DNA of 58,000 nucleotides from Adiantum capillus-veneris (lineage: Eukaryota; Streptophyta; Polypodiopsida; Polypodiales; Pteridaceae). This document shows positions 11,361-22,679 of this stretch, one piece after another. Location: the NCBI GenBank assembly GCA_014529385.2, contig CM043952.1, forward strand, positions 67,287,870 to 67,345,869, in the 5' to 3' direction. A program made the translations under genes and the position numbers. The number at the start of each line of letters is the position of its first letter. Position 1 is the first letter of the stretch. Below the pieces are notes generated by a model. It was not told the origin of the DNA and did no database searches. It worked only from the letters and a program-made list of their open reading frames with translations.

Positions 11361-11476
11361 GGATACATACCCACACACACACTACACACATACACACATA
11401 CACACACGCTGAGTGTTCTCTTCCCCTTCTCCCCTCTTCTTCACAATATGAAGAGAGGGTAGCTACGAAGACAACC
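11063..11476 (+). repeat. LINE copy 3 leader: GC-rich minisatellite, 47-C run, CA repeat
   Basis: Imperfect units of CTGCGCGCTGCTCCCTC make up 11063-11155 and resume at 11203. A run of 47 C fills 11156-11202. A TC run (about 11326-11341) and CA-rich repeats (to about 11408) precede ORF1. This is the presumed 5' untranslated/promoter region of the LINE; no promoter motif can be named. Confidence 0.75.
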
Positions 11477-12400
11477 ATGTCTTCCCCCATCATCAAGACG
11501 CCGACACCGACAACGAAGACAACGTCCTTTATGCTCACGAACAAGAGGCTTGCACAATTGGAGAAGGACATGAAAGAATGGCGGATGGAGAGAGAGATAT
11601 GGAAGGAGGAGAAAGCCACCTTCATCAAGCTATGGAACGAAGAGAAGGAGGACATGAGAGCGGAAATCCAAAATCTCAAAGAGGAGAAGGAGAGAAGGGA
11701 ACGGGAGAACGAGAAGGAGAGGGAGAGATGGAGGAAAGAGCAAGAAGAGATGAAGGCACAAATTGATCTCCTTCATGCTTCCATCACATCCCTCACCCCC
11801 GAGGAAGGAGAGATTAAAGGGGAGGCTAAGGAAGCCCTCAAGGAGGAGATCACCAAAGCCCTCACCGCAAGCATTGAGGACAAATTAGAGGCCACCAAAG
11901 AAGGATGGGTCGAAGTGGTCAAAAAGAACATCAAGAAGGTAGCAAGAGAGGAAGCCCAAAAAGATGAGGTACTCATCGTACACACAACCATCGAAGAGGA
12001 GAAGATGCGACAAGCTCGCCGTCTCAATGTGCGAGTGACCGGCATCAAAGAAGAAGAAGGGTCTACACCCGAAAGCGATGGGAAAGCTTTATGCAAGAAA
12101 GTGGGATACAAGGAAGAAGAGATCCCTTTCTCCAAAGTTTGGAGAGCCGGCAAAGATCCAAAGAAAAGAGCTCTCATCCTCCAATTCGCCTCCGAGGAGT
12201 CTCGAACTTCCTTCCTCCGAAAGAGGGTCATCTTGAGAGGGATAGAAGGCCCCCCGATTTATCTTGATGATGACCTCACAAAGATGCAACAAGATCACCG
12301 TCGCGCGTGCATGCCTCGAGTCCACCAAGCCCGCAAAGAAGGGAAGAAGGCAGTATATCGAGATGGTAGGGTTATCATTGATGGCAAGACCATCGCATAG
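11477..12400 (+). CDS. LINE-TC copy 3 ORF1 protein, coiled coil plus RNA-binding module
   Basis: An open frame of about 307 residues from the ATG at 11477 (MSSPIIKTPTPTTK); the frame is open further upstream but reads simple repeat there. Residues about 20-110 are a dense E/K/R coiled coil (KEEKERRERENEKERERW). The C-terminal half has RRLNVRVTGIKEEEGSTPES, KKRALILQFASEESRTSFL and ARKEGKKAVYRDGRVIIDG, the same fold pattern as copy 1 ORF1. It ends at TAG (12398-12400), and the following frame is in phase with it. Intact coding, so this ORF may still make protein if transcribed. Confidence 0.85.
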   Translation: MSSPIIKTPTPTTKTTSFMLTNKRLAQLEKDMKEWRMEREIWKEEKATFIKLWNEEKEDMRAEIQNLKEEKERRERENEKERERWRKEQEEMKAQIDLLHASITSLTPEEGEIKGEAKEALKEEITKALTASIEDKLEATKEGWVEVVKKNIKKVAREEAQKDEVLIVHTTIEEEKMRQARRLNVRVTGIKEEEGSTPESDGKALCKKVGYKEEEIPFSKVWRAGKDPKKRALILQFASEESRTSFLRKRVILRGIEGPPIYLDDDLTKMQQDHRRACMPRVHQARKEGKKAVYRDGRVIIDGKTIA

Positions 12401-13937
12401 GGACTCGCGGCCTGTGGGACACACGAGGAGATTCATGTCACGGTTTGGAATTGCAATGGAGACCTATGGACACACCCAGAGAGACTTGAGGAGGTGATGA
12501 GAGGTCAAGACATCATTCTACTTACAGAGACACACGAGAGCCCGGAGAGAGGGTTACCACGGATACATGGATTCCAGTGGGAGTCTCTACATCGAGGATG
12601 TATGCGCCAGCACACCACTCGCGGCTCAGGAGGAGTGGCCATACTCTTTAGACAGGGGCTTCACAGCAGACTACAGATTGTTGCCCGGGACCCACAGGCC
12701 CGCTACATGTGGATTCGCCTCGAGCTCTCACGAGACAGGATCGTCTACATTGCCCTTTGCTACTTTGCTCCCACATGCTCCAGATTCGCCCCTATTGAGC
12801 AGGAGTCACCGTACGCATGCCTCACGGAGGAGATTATGGAGTATTCCACACTGGGTGAAGTCTTCCTTATGGGAGACTTCAATGCTCGTACGCGCAGTGA
12901 ACAGTGTGAGGCATATGACCATGAGGACCCAGAGGCACTACACACTCTAGATGAGGAGGCTACTATGAGAGATACAGCAGACAGAGCTCCAGTCACAGCC
13001 TACGGACGACATCTACTTCGACTTGGCTCCCAGCACCGTCTTGTTATTTATAACGGGATGGTCCAGTGGCCCACCTCAGGGGGCCTGACTTGTATGCCAC
13101 ATGGAGTTGCAGCAGAAGGGGGGAGTACAGTCGACTATATTCTGGGACCCAGGGAGGCTACACACCTTATCACATCCTTCACCATTCCACCCATACCCAT
13201 CGGAGCCGACCACACATACCTCTCTTTCTCCATCACCGGAGATACCATCCCACACAGCTCCACAACACACACTCCACACACCACCATCCATTTCACACAT
13301 GAGCTCGCCTCTATTTACTCGGCCAAGGTCGAACATGGCCTATGCCTCCTCCACCCATCCACACCACTCTCAGTTCTCACATCACATATCTCTTCCGTTC
13401 TCCACACTTCAGCTATTAGCTCTTTTCCACACACCACTCACACAGGACGCACTCCCCCCCCCGGGACTATGCCTCAGAACCGCTGGTATGATGATGAGTG
13501 CAGAGAGCTATACCGACGCCTCCGTGCACGGAGAGCCTTAGGAGAGATCACAGAGAGAGAGGCCAGACGGCATATGAAGACGCTGACACGCCAAAAGCGG
13601 CGAGCATTCGAAGAGGCACAGGAGCTTGAACTATACCACCTATTCATGAGCATGGATAGCGCGACGGCATGGCGCACCCTGCGCGAGCCACGTCCGACTA
13701 CAGCTATTGAGGATCCACAGATATGGCATGATTATGCAGAGCGACTTTATGAAGTGCCAGGGCAACCTCCTATCCCACAACCACACGAGCCACGCCCCAC
13801 GTGCTCCTCCTTCTTTACAGTAGAGATGGTAGAGAGGGCCATACGCCGCATGCAGCACAGACGATCAGCTGACCATATTGGATTACAGAGTGAGCACATC
13901 ATTTATGCGGCCTCCACTATAGCCCCGTTGATTGCAC
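12401..13937 (+). pseudogene. LINE-TC copy 3 ORF2: complete endonuclease, RT cut off
   Basis: The frame is open directly after the ORF1 TAG, in the same frame, with no ATG before the endonuclease starts at VTVWNCNGDLW (near 12437). Other endonuclease blocks are LTETHESPERGLP, RGSGGVAILFRQG, LMGDFNARTRSEQ, a GGSTVDYILG block and GADHTYLSFS. It then enters the RT region (SSFFTVEMVERAIRRM) and breaks off near 13937, where unrelated AT-rich sequence begins. No stop or frameshift was seen before that point. Confidence 0.85.
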
Positions 13938-13946
13938 AAAAATATC

Positions 13947-14763
13947 AAATTATCAAGGAATGCATTAAATACAAAAATATTCTTGTGCAAATACTTTCTT
14001 GCGTGTGAAGCCAAGCGTCTTTTGAACATAATATTGTTATGTATCTAAGTCGTCTATTTATAACCACAACACACACACAAAATCTAAACACAAGGTCCTC
14101 TTAGGAGATTAGGTGCATTAGAACACTAGCTCTGGAGTACACTTTTTCTCTGGTTTTTGCACAGAACCCCTCTCAATAGTTCTTGCGTAGCTTGACAAGT
14201 GTTAACCAAAGTGTACAAAGATCTTAGATGGGGGTCTTATTCACAATCACAATAGTTCCTTGACTTGAGTGGTTTCAAAATGAACTACCAAATTTACTCT
14301 CCCTTTTTAGATTTTCTTCTAAACTTGATGTCTTTTTAGGAAAAGACTACATTTAAATGGATAGCTCAATTGAGGGTAAACTTCCACCTTGCTATAAGAG
14401 AAAAAAATCAATGGAGATCATTCTTAAAGCTCTAAATGTGTCTCATGATAGCTAAAATGTGTCTCATGATAGCTAAGATCATGGTCCACACTCCTAAATT
14501 ATAGTGCTAATCATAACTTGGCCCTGTCCATGGAAGGACCTTCCACTTAAAGCATAAAATTTGTAGCTCTCCTATGGGCCAAATCCCTTTTTTGCTTAAA
14601 GCTCTTTGGTTTGTATGCATCTGGTGGAATGCACCCCTAAACACGCTTATATTGAGATGCTACTCTACAATGGTATGACCATTCCCCTAAAAAAATTACT
14701 TTCAATGGGTGAAATTACCGTGGCATAATTTTGTCTCTTACGCATTAAATTATCAAGGAATGC
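13947..14763. mobile_element. 783-bp AT-rich insertion flanked by 17-bp direct repeats
   Basis: The 17-mer AAATTATCAAGGAATGC occurs at 13947-13963 and again at 14747-14763, bracketing 783 bp of AT-rich, non-coding sequence within LINE copy 3. GCATTAAAT sits just inside both repeats. A 20-bp motif (AATGTGTCTCATGATAGCTA) is tandemly repeated near 14433-14473. A 17-bp duplication is typical of LINE or SINE insertion or of repair; no poly-A or tRNA-like part was seen. The element type is not identified. Confidence 0.55.
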
Positions 14764-15566
14764 CCGGTCAGACTACTGACCATGGAGGAGATTGATGAGA
14801 TCCGCCAGTGACCGATGCTGGATCTCCTGTGATCTAGCTCTCCCAGCTAGCTATTTTAGCTGCTTAGTCCACACCCAGCAATCTAGGATTCCATAGTATT
14901 TTATTTTGTCATTTTGTCATCTTGTCATCTTGTTACTCTGACTTTGTATCAGATCCACCACATTGTAACTTTCTGGTCTCATAGGTCACTTTGGCGTTTT
15001 GAAGACGTTAATATAACATTTCATTTCATTTTCTCTCTCTGATGGCTTTCTACAGAGAGCATCTTCTCCAGCTCACGGAGGACGGTTTTGTGAGGAGACC
15101 CAGATAGATGGACACTCACTTGTCTCATGGGATACGATGTGCTATTGGCCAGATACGCACATCTTCACACCAGTTGAGGATCGAGACTGGGAGATATAGC
15201 AGAGTACCAGTAGAGGCTACGACATGCCCCCTGTGTGACCAAGAGCCTGAGACAGAGTTGCACTACACATGCCACTCCCTCGTCTACTACGAGATATGCG
15301 GCCGCTTCCACTGCTTGTTCAGAGAGGGCTTCGAACCACTCTCTAGAGTCATGCGGTACGAGGATCAAAGATGCTTGGGTCTATTTTTGCTCGAGCTACG
15401 CAGACACAGAGAGAGCATGATGATGGGAGAGGCCAACCAATCTTAGAGACGGATCACAGACTTCTTTAGAGCAGACATTGGACATCCGGAGGAGCTACTA
15501 CCACATGAGAGCTCGCCGCCTCACACCAGAGGCACACTGATCGACCGAGTGACCGAGCTAGGGAGA

Positions 15567-16141
15567 TGTAGCAGGGCTACAGTGTCACTTCACAGGACAG
15601 GCAGACAGTTGGACAGTTAGTCACAGTTGGTCTGGTTCACACTAGACGGACCCTCTGGGCTGGGGGTGACACGTGGCAAGGTACCGACGGTGACATCGTG
15701 GCCAGGTCACCACAACCACTCAGTTTGGAGATAGACTTAGCTAACTGGACATTTATGAGACGTTGGTGGCTCTTTATGGTTGTACATATGAGTAGTCACT
15801 TGAGCCAGTGGGATTATCTTGTACATAGTCGTCTAGAGTGGGTCTTTACACAAAGCACGTCTTCACCATCCCGACACATCTGAGCCTCGACACCCCCATT
15901 GTACCTGTGAGTCCTGGGCTGGAGCTGAGTGTGCTGCCACGCCAGAGTCTATATCAGTCTTTGAGATAGTCGAGTCATATGTTCTAGTCTGCTGTTGTGT
16001 CTTTGCGAGCTCTATTGACGTCTATTGTTCCTTTCTGTTCAGTCTGTTTGAGGGAGATTCAGTCTATTTGAGTGAGATTGTCACGCACATTGCACTGAGG
16101 ACTACCCATTGTAGAGAGTACGACACATTATCCGCGCTACA
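15567..16141 (+). repeat. 5' LTR of the Ty3 element, 575 bp
   Basis: Starts TGTAGCAGGGCTAC and ends CCGCGCTACA. Its last 240 bases match 21866-22111. Confidence 0.88.
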
Positions 16142-16154
16142 GGTGCTCACATTT

Positions 16155-16172
16155 TGGCGATCACGGTGGGAC
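16155..16172 (+). promoter_or_regulatory. Candidate primer-binding site of the Ty3 element
   Basis: TGGCGATCACGGTGGGAC lies 13 bases after the LTR end. Its form is similar to the TGGCGCC-type sites of Athila-like elements. The matching tRNA was not identified. Confidence 0.5.
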
Positions 16173-16460
16173 CTCAACTGAAATCTCACTCTGTGAGGTG
16201 CAAATCTTGAAGCTAGTTAGGGTTATCTAGCTTCGCCGATCGCCTTGCATTGTTCTCCTATCGCCTGGTCCAATTGGTCTAGTCCCCTCTGGCCTGATCC
16301 AACTGGTCTAGTCCTCTCTCGCCCTGGTCCAACCTGTCCTCGTCCCTGGTCTAGACCTCCTCGACCCCGGTCTAGTCCTCCTCGTCCCTCGTCCAACCTG
16401 GTCTAGTCACTTGCCTGGTCTAGTAGAGTCTAGACCAATCTTCAGCCAGCCAGTTCAAGG

Positions 16461-17447
16461 TTGTCTTGCCCAAAGGTTGGTTGGATTGGTAGTCACTGCA
16501 TGACACATACAAGGCGGTCAGTCGAGTGTCAAAGCGCACTACTGAGCCCTCTGAAGAACTACAACAGAAGACGACCTTTGGTACCGAGTAGAAGTTCATC
16601 AACCTCGTCACCTATCCCTCCACATACATCACCAATTCCTTCATCCGCTTCCACATCTTCCAGATCACCTTCTCTAGTAAAGCTCTCTCCTATTTTGCTA
16701 CAGGCTACTGTGCTACAGGCTCAGCAAGGGGCCATGGAGCCGTTGGCTAGCATTTTGGCTAAAGTAAACATCAAGTTTCCTACATTCAAAGGACTCTCTT
16801 CAGAAGATGCTGACGACCATGCAAGGAGGTTTGTATCTCTCTGTAGGGGTCGTGGTCTTAACAGGGAAGATGCTTACTTGGTACTCTTTCCATCCACCTT
16901 GAATGGCTTAGCAGACAAATGGTACAGCCAGTTTGCAGAGAACCATTTTGCAACTTGGGCAGCCTTAAGGCAACAGTTCTGTGCAGCTTTCAGGCCCGGT
17001 GACTACCAGGAGAAGGTGTTGGATGAGTTAGCCAACATGGTGCTCCAGCCAGAGGAGACTTTTGCAGAGCTTATGACTAAGACCAAGTCTCTGGTTGCCA
17101 AGCTTCCTCAGCAACCCGGTGAATTCATGGTGAAGAAGTGGGTGGAGAAGGCGCTTCCCAAAACTTCTCAACAAAAACTCCGAGAGAGTCTCCGGCCCGA
17201 CGCCACTTTGGAGGAGTTCATCGTAGCTGCTACCAGGATAGAGGGGGCTAGGAAGCTGTTCAACAACTCCCCTCACACACAGACCTCCTCTGTGTTTCCG
17301 GAAAGTCCTGCTGATCCATTGACTTCTTTACATAAAGAACTTGAAGCCCTAAAACTACAACGCGCTCTTCAAGAGGAGAAAAATCTCTCTCTTCGTCAGG
17401 AGAAACCCCACATCTTGAGGCTTTGGATCAAATCAAGAGAGAGCTAG
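16461..17447 (+). pseudogene. Ty3 gag capsid region
   Basis: The retrotransposon capsid pattern is clear: VNIKFPTFKGLSSEDADDHA, LVLFPSTLNGLADKWYSQF, TWAALRQQFCAAFRPG, LRESLRPDATLEEFIVAAT. The likely functional start is the ATG at 16735 (MEPLASILAKV); the upstream part looks like leader. A frame change near 17400 separates it from the zinc knuckles, so it reads off into a short false tail at 17447. Gag forms the virus-like particle in which the RNA is copied. Confidence 0.82.
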
Positions 17448-19501
17448 AAGAGCTTCGGTCTCAACAAGAGACTAAGGCTATGGTATGGTGCAGCTCGTGT
17501 CACTCTCCAGGGCATCCTCCACAGGACTATCCCCTTCAGGGTTATTGCCACTTTTGTGAAAAATCTGGACACGAAGACAAGGATTGCTACTATATCAAGG
17601 GGTTGCGGCAAATACAACAAAGTCTAGGTCCTTCTCTGCAACAAGGACTAGCACCTGCATCGAACATGGTCTCACCCTATGGCCATCAAAACCCGTTGCC
17701 ACCTCTGCTGACAACACCACCTATGCAGCAAGGTATGCACAATAACTTTGCATCTCCCAGCTTTTATCATACTAGTACTCCTTCAATTCCCCGAAGCTTC
17801 TACACGTCAACCTCCGGTCCCATGCAGCAAGGGCAGAGACCACCTCGCCCCTCAAATAGGCCAATTTTGTGCTACAGGTGCGGGGAGTATGGACACTATC
17901 AGAGCAAATGTCCCGTACCAAAAGGGTCCCCTCCTTGCCGACATTGCCTTGAAGCTAAGCATCACTATAGTAAGGAATGCCCAAAACAACGAGCGTCCAA
18001 ATCTGCAAGCACAAGCCAAGAGGAGTTTACATTTCCAAAGCTTAACCTCATCACAGTAAGCTCTATTCCACAGGCACCGCCTTCCACTCTTGTAGTTGCC
18101 TCTCAAGAAGGGTTGAAGCAAGTGGAAGAGCCGGCTGGGGTGCTCACACGGGCACAGAGAGCTGCTCTTGGCCTCAGCCTCCCTAGTGGTCCAATCTTTC
18201 CATCTCCTGTCACACAAATGAGTCAACCTCCAGTAGTAGCTGGCAAACCAGCAAGTAGTGTCAAGAGCCAGCCTACCTCGCTTCTATCAGATATTGATGG
18301 TGCTTTCATCGAAGCAGTAGAGGACTCGCAGAAGCTTAACATACCAGAGCAAGCTCTAATCAAAGGAAACAAGCCCACAGCAGAGTCTATCTTGAAAAAC
18401 ACTTTCCAACAAGTGTCACTGTACGACATGCTTCGACTTGATGCAAATTTTAGAAGTGACACCCTTTCCATCATCCAGTCTCTGTACCCTGGTGCAAGGC
18501 CTAGTGGCGGGTACCTACCTGTGCAGCCCTTGGAGTCCTACCTGATTTCATATCCAGCTGCTCCCCTCACCGACTATAAAAGTCCTCATCTCACTGTGTC
18601 TATTCTTGGGCATCAATTCTCAGGCGTCATAGTGGATGGTGGATCTGGGATCAATCTGATGCCAAAATTTACTATGTTGGCCTTAGGCTTGCAGCCTACC
18701 CGCCCTACTCCATTCACTGTTACATTGGCAGACCAGAGGACAGTCTACCCTGTGGGCATAGTAGAGAAGGTGCCTCTGATGATACAAGACTTCACATTTA
18801 GCTTGGATTTTGTGGTGGTCAGTCTTCCTCAGGTGGAGGGAGGATTTCCTTTGCTGATTGGTCGACCATGGTTGAGGCATACTAAGGCACTTCATGATTG
18901 GGGCAACGACGCCATGTGGATACATACTCCTGGCTCCCCCATGCAACCAATTCGGCTCGAAGGAGGTATGGATCCAATGGTTCATCACAGCTCATTGTCA
19001 GTACAGTCCAACCCCGACCCTGAGCAGCCCATCCCACCTGACGGGTATGACGACGACCTGCTGTAGTGGTTGGAAGCTACCACCTCGATGCCATGCTATA
19101 TGGTCTCTATTCAAAACTTACATGTGCCGGGAACACTCTCTCTTCCAACTCCTCAGGCGGACACAGATGTCACAAGTCCTATACTAGACAGTAGTCCTAC
19201 AGCAGACAGTGGACCAGTCCAAGGAGTAAGTGAGTCAGCCTCAAATTCTCAAGATTCAGATGATCCTCCTATGGAAGCCCTCGGCCTCGGGGAACCTATC
19301 ACACATCACCGAAGGGGGAAAAAATCTCCTCTGCATGAACTCGCCAATGATTCCCCCCTTCCTCTAACATCTCCCAGGTCGGATGCCCCGCCCACTCTAA
19401 GGCACCCGGTTATGTCTGTGTCTGAAGATTTACCCTTCGATGAGCTTCCGTCTGGATGGTTACAAGAAGAGTATGCGGAGTTTCCAAACGCCAACACATG
19501 A
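17423..19501 (+). pseudogene. Ty3 nucleocapsid and aspartic protease
   Basis: Continues gag in a second frame. Zinc knuckles CHFCEKSGHEDKDC and CYRCGEYGHYQSKC, plus CRHCLEAKHHYSKEC as a less regular third. The protease-like region has LTVSILGHQFSGVIVDGGSG, where the usual D-S/T-G is DGG, and later GGFPLLIGRPWLR. An in-frame TAG (19064-19066) interrupts the frame, which then continues in phase to 19501 as a low-complexity linker (DELPSGWLQEEYAEF). A frame change leads to the RT. Confidence 0.8.
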
Positions 19502-20888
19502 TGTCTCGAAGCTCCAAGAGGCAGCTCATGTTTCAACTTCTGAAGTACCCTCCACAATTACACCTCCTGACCCTGTCAAAGAAGTCAACCTGGGCGACCT
19601 TGACAACCCTCGGCACGTCCTCTTAGCAGCTTGGTTATGGGAGCATCCCGCATTACTCAATCAGGTAGTCTCTTTCATACACTCTTTTAAAGATGTTTTT
19701 GCTTGGTCCTACAAGGATTTGGAGGGGATCCCACCAGAATTGGGTGTCCACACTATACCTCTGGTTGAAGGGGCTAAGCCTGTAAGAGGCCGAGCTTACA
19801 AGCTCAACCCGAAGTATGCTGAGGCGGTCAAGTCGGAGTTGGAAAAAATGAAAGATGCAAGGATCATTGTACCTGTGGAGCACTCTGAGTGGTTATCACC
19901 CATGGTGATAGCGCCTAAGAAGCAGTCCAACAAAATCCGTGTGTGCGTAGATTACCGTGCTCTGAATAAGGTAACTATCCCAAATGGTTTCCCAACACCT
20001 TTCACTGAGCGTGTGCTCGAAGATGTAGCAGAGCATGTATTGTACAGTTTCATGGATGGGTTTAGTGGATACAATCAGTTGGGCATCCATCTAGGTGATC
20101 AGCTGAAAACGGCCTTTGTGACTCCCTGGGGTATTTTTATCTACAATAGAATGTCTTTTGGGTTGAAAAACGCTCCACCTTCTTTCAATCGAGCGGTGTC
20201 TCTCATCTTTTGTCTTCTGCTTACGGATCATCTTCGCATCTTCATGGACGATTTTTCGACCTTCTCGGGTGCTCAATGTTCAACCCCAGTGGAAAATTTA
20301 GAGGAACACCTCGCTCAGCTCTCTGCTGTCTTCCTCAGGTGCAGAGAGGCACGGCTAAAACTCAATCCTAACAAATGTCACTTTTTGGTCACTAAAGGCA
20401 CACTTCTAGGCCATGTGGTGTCTGCCGAAGGTTTAGCACCAGACCCAAAGAAGATCGTGGCAATCTTGAAGTTACCACCTCCTATCAATTCGAAAGGTGT
20501 TCAGAGCTTTGTAGGCCACACAGGATATCATCGTAGGTTCATACGGATGTATGCACAGGTGGCTCAACCATTGACCCGACTGACTAGTGCTACAGTACCC
20601 TTTAAATGGTCAAAACCTGAGGCTGAAGCATTTGAATACCTCAAAAAGCGTCTCATTGAAGCACCTATTTTAGTGGCTCCAGATTGGTCTCTTCCTTTTC
20701 ATGTGCATACGGATGCCAGTCAGCTGGCTGTGGGGGCTGTGCTGACTCAGGCTAGTAAAGAGTACAACCTGGATCGTCCTGTTCACTATGCAAGTCGCCT
20801 GCTCACCAAAGCACAGCGCAACTACAACACCACCGGGAAGGGTTGGCTATGGTGTATTCTTTACAAAAGTTTCGTCATTACTTGTTAG
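19440..20888 (+). pseudogene. Ty3 reverse transcriptase and start of RNase H
   Basis: RT blocks: ARIIVPVEHSEWLSPMVIAP, RVCVDYRALNKVTIPNGFP, FMDGFSGYNQLGI, FGLKNAPPSFNRAV, and the active site FMDDFSTFSG. Then the palm/connection segment LLGHVVSAEGLAPDPKK and the RNase H start FHVHTDASQLAVGAVL. A frameshift near 20850 breaks RNase H. The position where an acidic residue is expected reads GKG instead of a form such as ERE, so the RNase H would also be impaired. Confidence 0.85.
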
Positions 20889-21778
20889 GGGTTCACTTCA
20901 CTATCATCACACATCATCATGCGCTACGCTATCTTCTAAATAAACCCCAAGTTGAAGGAAGAGTGTGGAGATGGCTACTCATATTCCACGAGTTCGACTT
21001 CGAAGTAGTTCTTAGTCCAGGCAAGCGGCACGTCATGGCCGACCATCTCTCTCGCATACACACAGGTGAGCCCAATACTGGGGTTGATGATGATTTTCCT
21101 GACAGTCATCTTTTTAAGGTGGACACAACCCCAGAATGGTATGGAGATGTGTTACATCTGCTCTCTACTAGCCTATATCCTGAGAATGCTTCTCCCTTGC
21201 AAAAAAGAAGACTCTTGCTAAAGTCTAGACCGTTCTCTTTGATTGGTGGACAGCTCTATACTTCTGAGCCACATGGTGTGCTGCGCAGGTGCGTCTCCCC
21301 TCATGAAGTAGACCACATTCTGGAGGATGCACACAGTGGTCCTACAGGTGGACACTACCCTGGTCACATCACAGCACAAAAAATCTTACAGACGGGCTTG
21401 TGGTGGCCCTATATATTTCGAGATGCTATTGCTCATGTCAAGATTTGTGATGTCTGCCAGCGATGTGCGCCTAAGCCTAGCAAGCAATCGAATCGCCCTC
21501 TCCAGGTATCTATGGCGTGGTTGCCCTTTGAGAGACGGGGTTTGGACTTTGTTGGTCCAGTTACTCCATCTGCTCAACCAGGCAATCGTAAGTATCTCTT
21601 GGTAGCAACAGATTATGCAACGAAATGGGCCAGAGTGGTGGCTACCATCGATTGCACAGCCGCCACTATCGCAAAATTTTTGTATGAAAATATTTTTTGC
21701 AGGTTTGGGTGTCCTCTGGAAGTCACTAGTGATGGAGGTAGTCATTTTGTCAGCGACTTGATCTCCACTCTCCTCACG
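20843..21778 (+). pseudogene. Ty3 RNase H end and truncated integrase
   Basis: Continues in a new frame with MVYSLQKFRHYLLG. HHHALRYLLNK stands where D-H-x-A-L is usual. The integrase zinc domain shows HSGPTGGHYPGHIT and CDVCQRC. The catalytic core has LDFVGPV and TSDGGSHFVS, the first two acidic residues of D-D-E. The third and everything after it are missing because sequence jumps into the 3' LTR at 21779. Confidence 0.85.
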
Positions 21779-22111
21779 ACCCCCATTGTACCTGTGAGTA
21801 ATGCGCAGGAGCTGAGTGTGCTGCCACGCCAGAGTTTGTATCAGTCTTTGAGATGCCTCAACACCCCCATTGTACCTGTGAGTCCTGGGTTGGAGCTGAG
21901 TGTGCTGCCACACCAGAGTCTGTATCAGTCTTTCAGATAGTCGAGTCATATGTATGGTCTGCTGTTGTGTCTTTGCGAGCTCTGTTGACGTCTATTGTTC
22001 CTTTCTATTCAGTCTGTTCAAGGGAGATTCAGTTTGTTTGAGTGAGATTGCCACGCACATTGCACTGAGGACTACCCACTGTAGAGAGCACGACACATTA
22101 TCCGCGCTACA
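21779..22111 (+). repeat. 3' LTR of the Ty3 element, 5'-truncated, with an 84-bp tandem duplication
   Basis: CCCCATTGTACCTGTGAGT occurs at 21781 and 21865, period 84 bp; the 5' LTR has one copy. The first about 330 bases of the LTR are missing, together with the integrase end. The LTR ends GCGCTACA. Confidence 0.85.
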
Positions 22112-22462
22112 AGAGATCCAGACACCCACTACTACGGAGGACTACACAGCATCGACGGAGGCTGCATCAGAGGATTCGGATCACTTTGGCCCGACATGCA
22201 CGACACCCGGTCAGGCTATTGATTATGGAGGAGATTGATGAGATACGCCAACGACCGATGCTGGATCTTTTGTGATCTGTGATTTAGCTATCCCACGTAG
22301 CGTTTCACACCTAGTTGTTTCGGATTCCATAGCATTTTATTCTATTTTATTTTGTCATTTTCATTACTTTGACATTGTATCAGATCCACCACATTGTAAC
22401 TTTCTGGTCTCATAGGTCATTCTGGCCTTTTGAAGACGTTAATACAACATTTCATTTCATTT

Positions 22463-22679
<217 letters not shown>

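Larger units (their letters stand above)
11063..15040 (+). mobile_element. LINE-TC copy 3, full 5' part with RT replaced
   Basis: Starts immediately after a TC run with a GC-rich leader, then ORF1 (11477-12400), ORF2 endonuclease and RT start (12401-13937), then foreign sequence, then the LINE 3' untranslated region from 14764 to the conserved tail and a short TC run at about 15032-15040. About 2 kb of RT and C-terminal coding sequence is missing relative to copy 2. Confidence 0.88.
15567..22111 (+). mobile_element. Ty3/gypsy retrotransposon inside LINE copy 4
   Basis: The LTRs begin TGTAGCAGGG and end GCGCTACA (TG...CA). The flanks are GGAGA on the left (15562-15566) and AGAGA on the right (22112-22116), a 5-bp target duplication with one change. 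The internal order is gag, zinc knuckles, protease, RT, RNase H, integrase. The RT active site reads FMDD, as in Athila/Tat-type plant elements. The integrase C-terminal part and the first part of the 3' LTR are deleted, so the copy is dead. Confidence 0.92.
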
